This document shows, piece after piece, positions 35,749 through 45,835 of a stretch of DNA of 64,000 bases (its first letter is position 1; every line of letters begins with the position of its first letter). The notes below the pieces were generated by a model, which was given only the letters and a program-made list of their open reading frames with translations, was not told the origin of the DNA and did no database searches. Position numbers and translations under genes: made by a program. Location: assembly GCA_019359695.1 (NCBI GenBank), contig JAHHGV010000004.1, forward strand, positions 1-64,000. The letters run 5' to 3'. Source of the stretch: Brasilonema angustatum HA4187-MV1. GTDB lineage: Bacteria > Cyanobacteriota > Cyanobacteriia > Cyanobacteriales > Nostocaceae.

Positions 35749-35955
35749 ATGAATAGTACTGAACTAGCGCAATACATGGAAGCAACTGATAGTATCAGCA
35801 AACCTTGGCTATTGGTGCAATTGCGACTCAAGAAACTTCAAGAACGTCGAGCGACACTTTCAGACAATGAGTATTTTCATCAGTTAGCAGACATTCACCA
35901 AGATATGATGAACTTGGGGGAATGGTGGCGCGGTATAGAAGATCAGGTATTTTGA
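35749..35955 (+). CDS. small helical hypothetical protein
   Basis: A 68-residue soluble, charged, helical protein (LLVQLRLKKLQERRATLSDN, then HQLADIHQDMMNLGEWWRGI). No membrane segment or motif. The balanced codon use and well-formed ATG support a real gene. It lies 91 bp upstream of purM in the same direction. Function is unknown. Confidence 0.65.
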   Translation: MNSTELAQYMEATDSISKPWLLVQLRLKKLQERRATLSDNEYFHQLADIHQDMMNLGEWWRGIEDQVF

Positions 35956-36046
35956 AGTTATCAGTCATTGGTAAAAAATATTGGACTCATTTTGGACGAT
36001 TGACTGTAAACTTTAGCTACTTCAATTGATCGCGATGTTTTAACTG

Positions 36047-37075
36047 ATGGATTACAAAGATGCAGGAGTGGACGTTGAGGCTGGACGAGAGTTTGTAAAT
36101 CAAATTCGTAATTTGGTTCACAGCACTTTTAGACCAGAAGTTATTGGTGGACTGGGTGGCTTTAGTGGCTGCTTTCAACTACCAAGTGGTTATAAGGAAC
36201 CTGTTTTGGTTTCTGGAACTGATGGTGTAGGTACTAAGTTAAAAATCGCTCATACTCTCAACTGTCACAACAGCGTTGGAATTGATTTGGTAGCCATGTG
36301 CGTCAACGATGTGCTGACATCTGGCGCAGAACCGCTATTCTTTTTAGATTATCTGGCAACAGGTCAGTTAGAGAAAGAGCAGCTGACTCAAGTGGTTGCA
36401 GGTATAGCCTCTGGGTGTCAGCAGGCGGGTTGCGCTTTGCTGGGAGGAGAAACTGCAGAAATGCCCGGTTTTTATCAAGCGGGTGAGTATGATTTGGCTG
36501 GGTTCTGTGTGGGGATTGTCGAAAGAAGCCAAATGCTGGACGGTTCCCAGGTACAAGTGGGAGATGTGGCGATCGCACTCCCTAGCGCTGGTGTACATAG
36601 CAATGGCTTTAGTTTGGTGAGGAAAATTGTCAGCGAAAAAGGATTTTCCTGGAGTGATAATTTAGAAATATTTGCTGGTAAAACATTAGGAGAAGTTTTC
36701 CTCTCACCCACGCGTATTTACGTTAAACCTCTACTGAGCGCACGTCAAGCAGGGTTAGAAATTCACGGTATGGCTCACATCACGGGTGGAGGTTTACCAG
36801 AAAACTTGCCCCGTTGTTTGGGTAAAAATCAAGCTGTGCAAATAAACTCTCAAAGCTGGGTTATTCCACCTGTGTTTCAGTGGTTGGCAGAAACTGGTTC
36901 TGTCAGTCCCCAAGCAATGTATAACACTTTCAACATGGGAGTGGGATTTGTATTAATAGTACCTCCCGATCAAGCAGAGCAAGTCATAACGTATATGAAG
37001 TTACAAAACGTTACAGCTTTTACAATTGGTAATGTGATCGCTGGCTCCGGCGAATTAATTGGATTACCAATATAG
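36047..37075 (+). CDS. purM: phosphoribosylformylglycinamidine cyclo-ligase
   Basis: AIR synthetase, the fifth step of de novo purine synthesis: formylglycinamidine ribonucleotide plus ATP gives aminoimidazole ribonucleotide. The 342-residue length fits. Motifs are [13 protein letters not shown] at the start, [14 protein letters not shown] near residue 55, [13 protein letters not shown] near residue 141, [20 protein letters not shown] and [11 protein letters not shown]. Cytoplasmic and dimeric in known members. Only the upstream small gene shares its direction. Confidence 0.97.
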   Translation: MDYKDAGVDVEAGREFVNQIRNLVHSTFRPEVIGGLGGFSGCFQLPSGYKEPVLVSGTDGVGTKLKIAHTLNCHNSVGIDLVAMCVNDVLTSGAEPLFFLDYLATGQLEKEQLTQVVAGIASGCQQAGCALLGGETAEMPGFYQAGEYDLAGFCVGIVERSQMLDGSQVQVGDVAIALPSAGVHSNGFSLVRKIVSEKGFSWSDNLEIFAGKTLGEVFLSPTRIYVKPLLSARQAGLEIHGMAHITGGGLPENLPRCLGKNQAVQINSQSWVIPPVFQWLAETGSVSPQAMYNTFNMGVGFVLIVPPDQAEQVITYMKLQNVTAFTIGNVIAGSGELIGLPI

Positions 37076-37417
37076 GTGACAATATTTATACAATATAAAA
37101 TATTTATTTTTTGTCTGAAAATATGTTGATTTGTCCTATTTTTAATATTTTCTTAATCTCTGCTGTTTTTAGTAAATGTTGATTAAACGGAGATTTGAAG
37201 CAATATTTCTGACTTTTGCTTATAGAACAAATCAAAAATACGCATGACCGCTAGCCTTTAAATTTGCTAACGTAGTTTTAACATATTGAAAAATTTTGCC
37301 AATGATGCCCAGAAAGTAGCAACCAACACTTAACAACGGTGCTGGTGCAGTCTGGGCTATTAGTGTCATTTGTTTTTGTGTAAAAAATCAATCACGTATT
37401 TTGCAAACGAGGGGGTT
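37076..37417. other. 342-bp AT-rich spacer
   Basis: No gene or clear structure is seen. Presumed promoter region of the PHP-domain gene, with a GAGGGGG ribosome binding site just before 37418. Confidence 0.5.
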
Positions 37418-38104
37418 ATGACTGTCAAAATCGTTGAAAATGTTACTTCAAGAGAAGAATTAAAGCAAGTCTTCCAGACCATTGATGCAAAAAGTTGCCC
37501 AACCTATTTTAACTTTCATATGCATACTGTCCACTCTGATGGCAGGTTGCAACCGATCGCATTGATGGAACAAGCGATCGCCATTGGTTTAAAAGGTCTT
37601 GCAATTACTGACCATCATGGTATAGGCGGCTACCAGGCGGCTCAAAGCTGGTTAGAAAACTGGAGGTGGAAGAACCCTGGTGCAAACGCTCCCATTCTGT
37701 GGACTGGCGTAGAAATTAATGCCAACCTTTTAAATATTGAAGTTCATATTTTGGGTTATGCTTTTGAGCCAGAACACCCCAGCATAAAACCTTACATTCA
37801 AAGAAGAGCTACCACAGGGCAAGAGTATCAAGCAGCTAACGTCATTTCTGCAATTCAAAATGCAGGAGGGTTAGCAGTACTCGCTCATCCAGTTCGTTAC
37901 AGGCGATCGCACTTTGAATTAATTCCCGCTGCTGCAGAAGCCGGGATTGATGGCGTTGAAACTTTTTACGCCTACAACAACCCCAACCCTTGGAAACCAA
38001 GTGCTAGAGAATCGATGCAGGTGCAACAATTGGCTGATGAATATAGTCTTTTGAACACCTGTGGAACTGATACTCACGGTTTAAACTTGCTTCAGCGGTT
38101 GTAA
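37418..38104 (+). CDS. PHP-domain metal-dependent phosphoesterase
   Basis: A 228-residue PHP-family protein. The metal ligands are FHMHTVHSDGR near residue 33, the LAITDHHGIGGY motif, VEINANL and EVHILGY in the middle, AHPVRYRR, and the final GTDTHG. PHP proteins hydrolyse phosphoesters, for example 3'-5' bisnucleotides or RNA oligomers. The start is ATG 37418 with a strong upstream GAGGGGG; an upstream in-frame start at 37370 is less likely. The substrate is not known. Confidence 0.87.
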   Translation: MTVKIVENVTSREELKQVFQTIDAKSCPTYFNFHMHTVHSDGRLQPIALMEQAIAIGLKGLAITDHHGIGGYQAAQSWLENWRWKNPGANAPILWTGVEINANLLNIEVHILGYAFEPEHPSIKPYIQRRATTGQEYQAANVISAIQNAGGLAVLAHPVRYRRSHFELIPAAAEAGIDGVETFYAYNNPNPWKPSARESMQVQQLADEYSLLNTCGTDTHGLNLLQRL

Positions 38105-38548
38105 GCGGATGGTTTATTTTTCTCACAATACTCCTGGTTCAACAAGCCAGGGGGAAACAATTCAAAATTCAAAATTACAAAATTCAAAATTTAAAATTAA
38201 GAGAATTAGTGCTGGTAATATAGGACTCATATTTGATTTTTGACAAAGCGAGGTACACTTTCTGTTCCCTGTTCCCTACCTCCACGAGTCAATTCAGAAA
38301 TCAAACCGGATTCCTATCCCTCTTCTGTCACTTTCCGGGTGAGCAATCTCTGGAAGGCTTATCAGGCAAACAATACAAGCTATCCTATTAGAAAAAAATG
38401 GGTGTGGTCTTTATTATTAGAAAAAAATTGTGCGATCCCTTACCAAATAAAAGCTCTAGAATTCAAAAATGGTAAATGTTTTCGGAGAGTGACAGAACAG
38501 GGCTATAGCTGATTTCAATTGAGTGCAATACGCTCACGCCCTTATCGC
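38105..38548. other. 444-bp spacer with AT-rich repeat
   Basis: Contains tandem AATTCAAAATT-type units (about 38157-38201). A 90-codon frame at 38240-38512 has no coding features and is rejected. Confidence 0.6.
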
Positions 38549-41500
38549 TCACTGCTGCAGCAACTTCTTCAACTCTGCATCTGTAAACGGATTTTTCCCA
38601 GCGCGTAAATCCTTCACCCAACCTTGCACTTTTGATTTCCATTTCTTATCATCAATCTGGGCAATGTATGCCTCAAAATCCTCAATTGCTCCTTGAGTGT
38701 TACCTGTCAGCGACCTTGCAAGCCCACGGTTACCGCGAATATAGCCATTATCAGGAGCAAGCTGCACCGCTTTTTCACAGGCAAACATGACATCAGCTGC
38801 ATGGCGATGCAGGCTACCGTATCCGCAGAGTAATGCCCAAGACTCAGCATCAATTTCAACTTTCAGATCTAGCTTCTGGGCTTTCTGGTAGTTTGCGATG
38901 GCTTCTTTTACTTTACCTTCTGTTGCAAGATTTTTTCCTTCCATAACCAAGCGCTCAGCTTGTCCTTTGTTTGCAAACTCTTGTGCTTTTGCCTTTGGGT
39001 CAAATTTTAAACTAGGATTCCACGTTTGTGCTTTGCGGAACTTATTAACGGCAGCATTAATATTACCATTTTGCGCTAGTTCCTCACCTCGTGCAACCAA
39101 TGCTGGAGCAGCTTTCACTAAGATAGACTCAGTTTGGCATTCCTTGAGTTCTTCCAGCATTTCAGGATGGGTAGCTAAGTATTTATTGAGCCAATTACAA
39201 CTACTGATCAATAAATCTGCCAAATTAAAATTCCATAAAATCACTGTTTTGTCCGCACTAGCAGAAGCTAAAGTCTTGCCATCCGGACTGAAACTGACGC
39301 TTGTGACCACATTGTTATGTAATTTAAGAGTTTGAAGGTCTTTGCCTGTGGCGACATCCCAAAGTTTAATAGTTCTGTCATCACCAGCAGAAGCTAAAGT
39401 TTTGCCATCCGGACTGAAACTAACACCCTCAACCCAACTACCATGCCCAATGAGGGTTTGAAGTAGTTTACCTGTAGCAACATCTAAGAGTTTGACGGTG
39501 CTGTCAGAACTAGCAGAAGCTAAAGTTTTGCCATCCGGACTGAAACTAATACTTTTGACCGTACTGCTATGCTCGTAGAGGGTTTGAAGTAGTTTGTCTG
39601 TAGCAACATCCCAAAGTTTAATGGTCTTGTCATCACTAGCAGAAGCTAACATCTTGCGATCTGGACTGAAACTGACGCTATTGACATAATCGCTATGCCC
39701 AGTGAGGGTTTGGAGTTGTTTACCTGTAGCAACATCCCAAAGTTTAATGGTCTTATCACCACTAGCAGAAGCTAAAGTCTTGCTATCCGGACTGAAACTG
39801 ACGCTATTGACATAATCGCTATGCCCAGTGAGGGTTTGGAGTCTTTTGCCTGTGGCGACATCCCAAAGTTTAATAGTTCTGTCATCACTAGCAGAAGCTA
39901 AAGTCTTGCTATCCGGACTGAAACTGACACTTTTGACATAATCGCTATGCCCAGTGAGGGTTTGGAGTTGTTTACCTGTGGCGACATCCCAAAGTTTAAT
40001 CGTTCTGTCATAACTAGCAGAAGCTAAAGTTTTGCCATCCGGACTGAAACTGACGCCACTGACCGTCTTCTGATGTCCATTAAGAGTTTGGAGTCGTTTA
40101 TCTGTGGCGATATCCCAAAGTTTAATGGTCTTGTCATCACCAGTAGAAGCTAAAGTCTTGTTATCGGGACTGAAACTGACGCTATTGACCATACTCCCAT
40201 GTCCGTAGAGAGTTTGAAGTAGCTTACCTGTGGCGACATCCCAAAGTTTAATGGTCTGGTCATAACTAGCAGAAGCTAAAGTCTTGCCATCCGGGCTGAA
40301 ACTGATGCTTGTGACAGCATCACTATGTTCATTGAGGGTTTGGAGTCGTTTACCAGTGGCGGCATCCCAAAATTTAATCGTTCTGTCAGCACTGGCAGAA
40401 GCTAAAGTTTTGCCATCCGGACTGAAACTGACGCTATTGACAGAATTGCTATGCCCACTCAGGGTTTGGAGTTGTTTGCCACTTGCCATATCCCAAAATT
40501 TAATCGTTTTGTCATTACTAGCAGAAGCTAAAGTCTTGCCATCCGGACTGAAACTGACGCTATTGACAGAATTGCTATGCCCACTCAGGGTTTGGAGTTG
40601 TTTACCTGTGGCGACATCCCAAAGTTTAATCGTTCTGTCAGCACTGGCGGAAGCTAAAGTTCTGCCATCCGGACTGAAACTGACGCTATTGACAGAATTG
40701 GTATGCCCACTCAGGGTTTGGAGTGGTTTGCCACTTGCCATATCCCAAAGTTTAATCGTTCTGTCATCACTAGCAGAAGCTAAAGTCTTGCCATCCGGAC
40801 TGAATACGACGCGCCTGACAAAATTGGTATGCCCACTCAGGGTTTTGAGTGGTTTGCCACTTGCCACATCCCAAAGTTCAATGGTTCTGTCATCACTAGC
40901 AGAAGCTAAGGTCTTGCCATCCGGACTGAAACTGATACTAATAATCCAGCTGCTATGCCCTTCTAAGCGATTATATTCTTTGACATCGTACACAGCCCGC
41001 CGTAATGCTGCCACTACCTGAATTTTAGTATCCGTTCTTGTCCAGTCTGCCTTTTTCAGTCTTTCTCCTGCCTTTAAGGCTTCTATAAGTGCATCAAAAG
41101 TTTGCCCGGAGGCAAAAAACCCTTCTGAAGAATTCCTCAGTGCTTTGATTTCGCTAATTTCAGCTTGTTTTTTTTGCTTCTCTGCCCGTTGTGCTGCATC
41201 CCACGCAGTCACTGCTAGCCCAGCTAACACTAATCCTGCCGCAACTGAACCTGCAAGTGCTACTCTCAGAAAACGATTCAGCTTCCGTTCACTAAGTCTT
41301 CTTTCCTTTCTTTCTCTTTCCAGTTCTGCCATCACCTGGCTTAACTTCGGTTCTTGCTGGTGGCGGATAAACTCAGCTAAATAGTCATGCACCAACTGAT
41401 AACGGTTTGCGGGGTTTTCTTTTAACAAAACCACCAAACCAGATTCCACAAAAATCTCTAAAATCAAATCTAACTTGCTCGCTTCTCTCGTCACATCTGC

Positions 41501-44104
41501 AGCTAACGCCTGCAAATCCCGTTCCAACTCAACACGAGTCTTCAGTGGGCGAGTTCCTTTTTCATCCGTCAGCAAGTACAACACAAATTCCGCCGTTTGC
41601 TGATTTTCCTCGCCGCAATCCTGAACAACTTCATCCAGATAACGTTTTACCAGTTCTTCCTTTGTGCCACACTCCTGATATTTTGCCAGAGTTGTGATGT
41701 TTTCCGCTTGCAGTTGCGCCCCCACAACTTGCAACTCAATCGGACGCACTTCACCCAGTTCCCGCGCCAAATCCCGCACCAGTTCTGCAATTAAGGCAGG
41801 TTCTAAGTGAAAATTAGCCCGTTCAGTTAATTGCTGAATAATTGATTGAGCATCATCACGGGAGAAGTTACCCAACTCATAAAGCACATTCTCGCTGAGA
41901 ATATCGATACTAATCATCGAACTATCGCGCAAGCGATTAAACTTGAGCAAATAATGTAAGTAATCTTCTCGCAACGACAATACTATCTTCACCGATAAGA
42001 TGTTAAGGCAATCTCTTAAAAAATGAAAAAATAGCCACCTTTGCTGTGGTTCGATATCAACAAAGAAAAACTCTTCAAATTGGTCAAAAATGAGTACTGG
42101 ACGAAGATTAAATGTTTCACACTGTCGTAATTGTTTTAACAGCGTAGTTTGCAACTCAGGCGTTTCAACTTCTGACACTTGCGCCTGAGTTTCTAAAGCT
42201 GAAGTTTCAGCTTCACCATCTCCCCTGCTCCCCTGCTCCCCTGCTTCCCCTCTTCCCATATAATGTAACGCTTCTTTTATCTGGCGTCCCAACTCTTCCA
42301 TCCAGTTGGTGTAAACTCGTATCGGCACAACCAAATTATCTTGAATGCCGATCGCTTTCTTTTTCAAAGCTGGTACAAGTCCCGCATTAACCAGAGAACT
42401 TTTGCCAACTCCTGATTGTCCATGAATAACTATTAATTTATAATCGGGGCGACCGATGCGTTCAATCAAACGTTCTACATCAAGTAAACGACCAGATGCA
42501 CTAATTTCTGGCGCAATATTTTCCTGTATAGACGTTGCAGGCAACGTTTCTACAATTTTGGATAAATTTGCGTGTCGTGTTGCTTGTAATCTTCCTGCAC
42601 CAATAAACGCCCGCAAGCCAAATTGTTGTTCAACAGAAAGCCCTTCCTGTTTAATTTGAAAAGCTTCTAAATATTGCTTTTGTTTTAAATATAAACTTCG
42701 TAAATTTGTTAATAGACTAAGATATAGTTCGGGTTTAAAGTCAGAAATCCCTATCTGGATTGCTATTTTTAAATAATTTATAGCCGCTTGTTCTTCGCCT
42801 AAATTTTGTTCTGCTTGCGCGAGAGTTAACAAGATTTCCTGGCGATTAGAAATCGCGGACTGATTCGTAGATAAAACTTCTAACGCTTTTTCCGCTAAAG
42901 TTTTTGCTTCTTGCCACTCTTGATTTACCAAAGCAACTTCAGCCAAAAAGCCATAATCCTGAGAAACTCTCAGCAAATTTCCTTCAGCTTCATGGATTAG
43001 CAAAGCACGTTCAGCTAACTTTTTCAGATCCTGCCAATCTTCCAAGTCACGCAAGATTTTGCCAAACTTGTCAAGTAAATTTGCAATTAAATCTGAACGT
43101 TGAGCAGTTTCCAGAACTTGGAGAGATTGCTGAAGGTAATTTTTTGTTTCTTGCCAATCAGGAGTTGATACGTTAGGGGAGATTGCTTCGCTGCACTTCG
43201 TTCCGCTCGCAATGACGGGTGCTACGGGGGAGATTTTTCGATTAGGCTTCGTTCCGCTCGCAATGACAGGTGTTGCTGGGGAGATTGTTTCATTAGACTT
43301 CGTTTCACTCGCAATGACAGGGCGATTTGTTTCTTGTTGTCTTGCTTTTTCGTAATAACAGAAAGTGATATTGCTCAGGACTTTGCCTTGCCAGACTAAA
43401 TCATTGACTTGCTGCCAAAAAGCCAAACTCTGTTGATAATATTCCAAAGCCGTATCTAGGTGATTATCAACAAATTCCGTTAATCCCAACAAATATGCAA
43501 TTCTCGCTTTTACTCCTGACTCTAGAATTTGTTCAGAATTTTGCAAATCTTGCCAAGCTAACTTAATCTCGGAACATTTTTCTAAAGTCAGACTGAAATC
43601 AGCAGTCAATAATTGCTCCGCTATTTCTTGCAAAAACTCCATCAATTCATTGGGAGCAATCGGGAAATTTTTCGTTGTTCCCCAACTTTCCAAATCAGGA
43701 GCAAACTGCATGAATCGCTTGTGAACTTCATCATCAATCCACAACACCACAGGGAAAGGAAAATGATTGCGAAACTCCTCCCGCACCTGATTTGCACTAA
43801 TCAGCATTTGCTCAAGATTCCGCACCGATTCCAACCCTAAAATCATCAGCGCTTGCACATCATCCCCAGATTCTTCCCGAATTGCAGTATAAAGAGTCCT
43901 TGCAGATTCCTTGAGAACCAAGACGCGGATTTCAACTTGACAAATGTCGCGCAATCGGTTTATTAGATGCGATCGCAAACTAGCATAATTGCACCGTGCC
44001 AGAATCAGCTTAAACTGTCCAACAGAAGCCTCAATTCCCCAAGCCAATTGTTTCAATGAGCGCTCATTGTTGACACGGATATCTTCTGATTTGTCATTAG
44101 TCAT
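38549..44104 (-). CDS. giant STAND ATPase with 14 WD40 repeats and TPRs
   Basis: An 1851-residue multidomain protein. Residues 1-180 form a Rossmann-like N-terminal domain (VLVLKESARTLYTAIREESG, VVLWIDDEVHKRFMQFAPDL) without a Walker A. About 190-520 are helical TPR-like repeats. A novel-STAND-type NTPase follows with Walker A IHGQSGVGKSSLV near residue 565 and Walker B LIFDQFEEFFF near 672. A membrane helix lies near 944-968, fourteen 42-residue WD40 repeats at about 1043-1632 (two seven-blade propellers), and TPRs to the end. STAND proteins act as ligand-triggered oligomeric switches. A repeat triplet is inserted in frame near residues 261-310. Third gene of a minus-strand group. Confidence 0.9.
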   Translation of the reverse strand: MTNDKSEDIRVNNERSLKQLAWGIEASVGQFKLILARCNYASLRSHLINRLRDICQVEIRVLVLKESARTLYTAIREESGDDVQALMILGLESVRNLEQMLISANQVREEFRNHFPFPVVLWIDDEVHKRFMQFAPDLESWGTTKNFPIAPNELMEFLQEIAEQLLTADFSLTLEKCSEIKLAWQDLQNSEQILESGVKARIAYLLGLTEFVDNHLDTALEYYQQSLAFWQQVNDLVWQGKVLSNITFCYYEKARQQETNRPVIASETKSNETISPATPVIASGTKPNRKISPVAPVIASGTKCSEAISPNVSTPDWQETKNYLQQSLQVLETAQRSDLIANLLDKFGKILRDLEDWQDLKKLAERALLIHEAEGNLLRVSQDYGFLAEVALVNQEWQEAKTLAEKALEVLSTNQSAISNRQEILLTLAQAEQNLGEEQAAINYLKIAIQIGISDFKPELYLSLLTNLRSLYLKQKQYLEAFQIKQEGLSVEQQFGLRAFIGAGRLQATRHANLSKIVETLPATSIQENIAPEISASGRLLDVERLIERIGRPDYKLIVIHGQSGVGKSSLVNAGLVPALKKKAIGIQDNLVVPIRVYTNWMEELGRQIKEALHYMGRGEAGEQGSRGDGEAETSALETQAQVSEVETPELQTTLLKQLRQCETFNLRPVLIFDQFEEFFFVDIEPQQRWLFFHFLRDCLNILSVKIVLSLREDYLHYLLKFNRLRDSSMISIDILSENVLYELGNFSRDDAQSIIQQLTERANFHLEPALIAELVRDLARELGEVRPIELQVVGAQLQAENITTLAKYQECGTKEELVKRYLDEVVQDCGEENQQTAEFVLYLLTDEKGTRPLKTRVELERDLQALAADVTREASKLDLILEIFVESGLVVLLKENPANRYQLVHDYLAEFIRHQQEPKLSQVMAELERERKERRLSERKLNRFLRVALAGSVAAGLVLAGLAVTAWDAAQRAEKQKKQAEISEIKALRNSSEGFFASGQTFDALIEALKAGERLKKADWTRTDTKIQVVAALRRAVYDVKEYNRLEGHSSWIISISFSPDGKTLASASDDRTIELWDVASGKPLKTLSGHTNFVRRVVFSPDGKTLASASDDRTIKLWDMASGKPLQTLSGHTNSVNSVSFSPDGRTLASASADRTIKLWDVATGKQLQTLSGHSNSVNSVSFSPDGKTLASASNDKTIKFWDMASGKQLQTLSGHSNSVNSVSFSPDGKTLASASADRTIKFWDAATGKRLQTLNEHSDAVTSISFSPDGKTLASASYDQTIKLWDVATGKLLQTLYGHGSMVNSVSFSPDNKTLASTGDDKTIKLWDIATDKRLQTLNGHQKTVSGVSFSPDGKTLASASYDRTIKLWDVATGKQLQTLTGHSDYVKSVSFSPDSKTLASASDDRTIKLWDVATGKRLQTLTGHSDYVNSVSFSPDSKTLASASGDKTIKLWDVATGKQLQTLTGHSDYVNSVSFSPDRKMLASASDDKTIKLWDVATDKLLQTLYEHSSTVKSISFSPDGKTLASASSDSTVKLLDVATGKLLQTLIGHGSWVEGVSFSPDGKTLASAGDDRTIKLWDVATGKDLQTLKLHNNVVTSVSFSPDGKTLASASADKTVILWNFNLADLLISSCNWLNKYLATHPEMLEELKECQTESILVKAAPALVARGEELAQNGNINAAVNKFRKAQTWNPSLKFDPKAKAQEFANKGQAERLVMEGKNLATEGKVKEAIANYQKAQKLDLKVEIDAESWALLCGYGSLHRHAADVMFACEKAVQLAPDNGYIRGNRGLARSLTGNTQGAIEDFEAYIAQIDDKKWKSKVQGWVKDLRAGKNPFTDAELKKLLQQ
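39206..40976. repeat. 14 x 126-bp WD40-coding tandem repeats
   Basis: Each unit encodes 42 residues with the core FSPDGKTLASAS and KLWDVATGK. Several adjacent units are nearly identical at DNA level (for example units 9-11), which suggests recent homogenisation. Confidence 0.85.
42212..42259. repeat. CCCCTGCT tandem repeat inside the STAND gene
   Basis: CCCCTGCT-type units encode the Gly/Glu-rich stretch GRGEAGEQGSRGDGEAETS on the opposite strand. The same type of G/C-skewed repeat is usually intergenic in cyanobacteria. It lies in a surface linker between the Walker A and B regions. Confidence 0.6.
43176..43322. repeat. three in-frame REP-like repeats inside the STAND gene
   Basis: Three units of about 51 bp share the TTCGTTCCGCTCGCAATGAC core typical of the common bacterial dispersed repeat. 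They encode PVIASGTK-like 17-residue repeats (PVIASETK, PVIASGTKPN, PVIASGTKCS). Confidence 0.75.
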
Positions 44105-44394
44105 TAGTCATTAGTTAGAGTTATTAATGCGTAGGGTGGGCAGTGCCCTATAAAATGTTCACAGACAGATACCCAGTGGTGGGCACTGCCCACCGATACT
44201 CTACTAGTACAATGGGTTAGCTAGCAGTTATTAATGCGTAGGGTGGGCAGTGCCCTGTAAAATGTTCACAGACAGATCCCCAGTGGTGGGCACTGCCCAC
44301 CGATACTCTACTAGTACGATGGGTTAGCTAGCAGTGCCCACCCTACTAGCGCGTCCACTACACAGAATTTAAAATTCTGTCGTCCTTGTCTTCC
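44105..44394. other. 290-bp spacer between STAND and AAA genes
   Basis: Made mostly of two 107-bp direct repeats, with a third partial end (GTGCCCACCCTACTAG). No gene is seen. Confidence 0.65.
44121..44334. repeat. 107-bp tandem duplication
   Basis: 44121-44227 and 44228-44334 are near-identical (a few mismatches). Each contains an inverted pair GGTGGGCAGTGCCC / GGGCACTGCCCACC, so each forms a large hairpin. Confidence 0.85.
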
Positions 44395-45756
44395 TTACTG
44401 CAATTCTCGCGCCTCCGCCAAAATAGGATTAACCTCAAACCAAGACTCACCGCGATCGCGATATTCAAAAACAAACCGACTGCGAATCAGCTTTTGATAC
44501 CCCTGATCATCACTCACCTTTTTCGTTTGCTTCACACGACGCAACAATTCCCACTCATCATCAGAAATCGGCAAAACCATTTCATTGCGACGAGCACGAA
44601 TTACAGTATCCAAAGTATCACGATTCAAAGGAAGTGACATTTCCTCCATAATCCATGTATTCAGCAGCCTCAGCAAGTCGCGTACATGACCGCCACTCAT
44701 TCGACACAAGTGCTCAAGCGTTGCTTTACGGTCAAAAACGAACGTAATATTACTGGTACGCTGGTCTGGTCGCAAGTCAGGATAAGCTCTTGCCATTACC
44801 ATCTCTTGCATCAGCGCCATTCCATCTTCATGAACACTGCCATCAGACCATTGTACAGGTACCATCGGTAACACTCTGGGGTCTTCCAAAAATCTTTGTG
44901 TGAGCGTTCCATAGTCATTGGAAAACTTCAGAGACAGTGGCATTGTATACACAACATGACAATTCAACTTGGTGAGATACTCACCCTGATCGACAAACAA
45001 GTATTCCTGTTGTGGACGTCCCCAAGCCTTGGGACGATTATCAATTCGGTCAAGATTATCTACAATCACCACTAAACCTTTTTTGCCCTGCTGTTTGAGT
45101 TTGGCGATCGCAGGTTCCAGCAACTCCTTATTAATCGCGTCCAACAGTTTAATTTTTTGTGGTCCGAGGTACTGGTTGAGTTTTTCTCGAAGTGTAGCGT
45201 CACTCTTTGCCTTAGTCGTGATTTCCCCTATTCCAAAAGCCAAAGTAAACTTTTCTTTTTCAGACGTGACACCAAAATCACCAACATTAGGAACTTTAAG
45301 TTTTACGCCAGTCACATCAGCATTTAAAACCCTCATAGCACCTTGCAGTAACTCTTTCAGCCTGCTGGGTTCTTCGAGATTGAGTTTTTCTAAACTTTGA
45401 CTGACGCGACGGGCGATCGCCAACAGTACATCAGCAATATCCACATCAGTCAATTCTAAATCTTCACTAGACTCAAAATAGATGACACAAAAACCATCCG
45501 CTTCCAACTCCAGTTGCAGCCGTCGCAATTCCGTAGATTTCCCACACCCAATGTGCCCAGTAAAAAGAGTGCAGGTAGGGTCATTCGGCTTAAAAAATGT
45601 CATTTTCTGCTTCAGCTTGAAGATAATATCTCCACCGCGCACTGAAGAAAAGTCAATATAATACTTCTTATCCTGTGTATTGTTAATCACCAGAGTTCGG
45701 CTGGGGTCTGTAGCCTCAAAAAACTTGCGTAAGTCTATCATCATAAAGCTTGTCAT
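44395..45756 (-). CDS. P-loop AAA ATPase of the STAND group
   Basis: A 453-residue ATPase. Walker A is TGHIGCGKST (K73), with a following KLKQKMTFFKPND lead-in, and Walker B is LVVIVDNLDRIDN near residue 240. A sensor-like arginine-rich region lies in RMSGGHVRDLLRLLN near 355, and a winged-helix-like C-terminus ends WFEVNPILAEARELQ. The layout fits KAP/AAA_16-type ATPases. No membrane segment is present. It is the middle gene between the Uma2 gene (79 bp upstream) and the STAND-WD40 gene. An alternative start lies at 45741 (MIDLRKFF). Confidence 0.85.
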   Translation of the reverse strand: MTSFMMIDLRKFFEATDPSRTLVINNTQDKKYYIDFSSVRGGDIIFKLKQKMTFFKPNDPTCTLFTGHIGCGKSTELRRLQLELEADGFCVIYFESSEDLELTDVDIADVLLAIARRVSQSLEKLNLEEPSRLKELLQGAMRVLNADVTGVKLKVPNVGDFGVTSEKEKFTLAFGIGEITTKAKSDATLREKLNQYLGPQKIKLLDAINKELLEPAIAKLKQQGKKGLVVIVDNLDRIDNRPKAWGRPQQEYLFVDQGEYLTKLNCHVVYTMPLSLKFSNDYGTLTQRFLEDPRVLPMVPVQWSDGSVHEDGMALMQEMVMARAYPDLRPDQRTSNITFVFDRKATLEHLCRMSGGHVRDLLRLLNTWIMEEMSLPLNRDTLDTVIRARRNEMVLPISDDEWELLRRVKQTKKVSDDQGYQKLIRSRFVFEYRDRGESWFEVNPILAEARELQ

Positions 45757-45835
45757 CTACATTATTCATTTTTCATATCCTTAATTCCAAGGATATAAAT
45801 AGCTACAGCTTTGATGCTTGGTTTTTCCGAAGAAT

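Noticed and set aside
38240-38512. 90-codon plus-strand frame
   Set aside because: Low-quality composition, no motif, and it overlaps the spacer between the PHP and STAND genes.
40284-41021. 245-codon plus-strand frame opposite the WD40 repeats
   Set aside because: A shadow frame kept open by the regular 126-bp repeat on the other strand.
43176-43322. CRISPR-like array
   Set aside because: Only three adjacent units, no spacers of uniform length, and the units are translated; they match a REP-type repeat instead.
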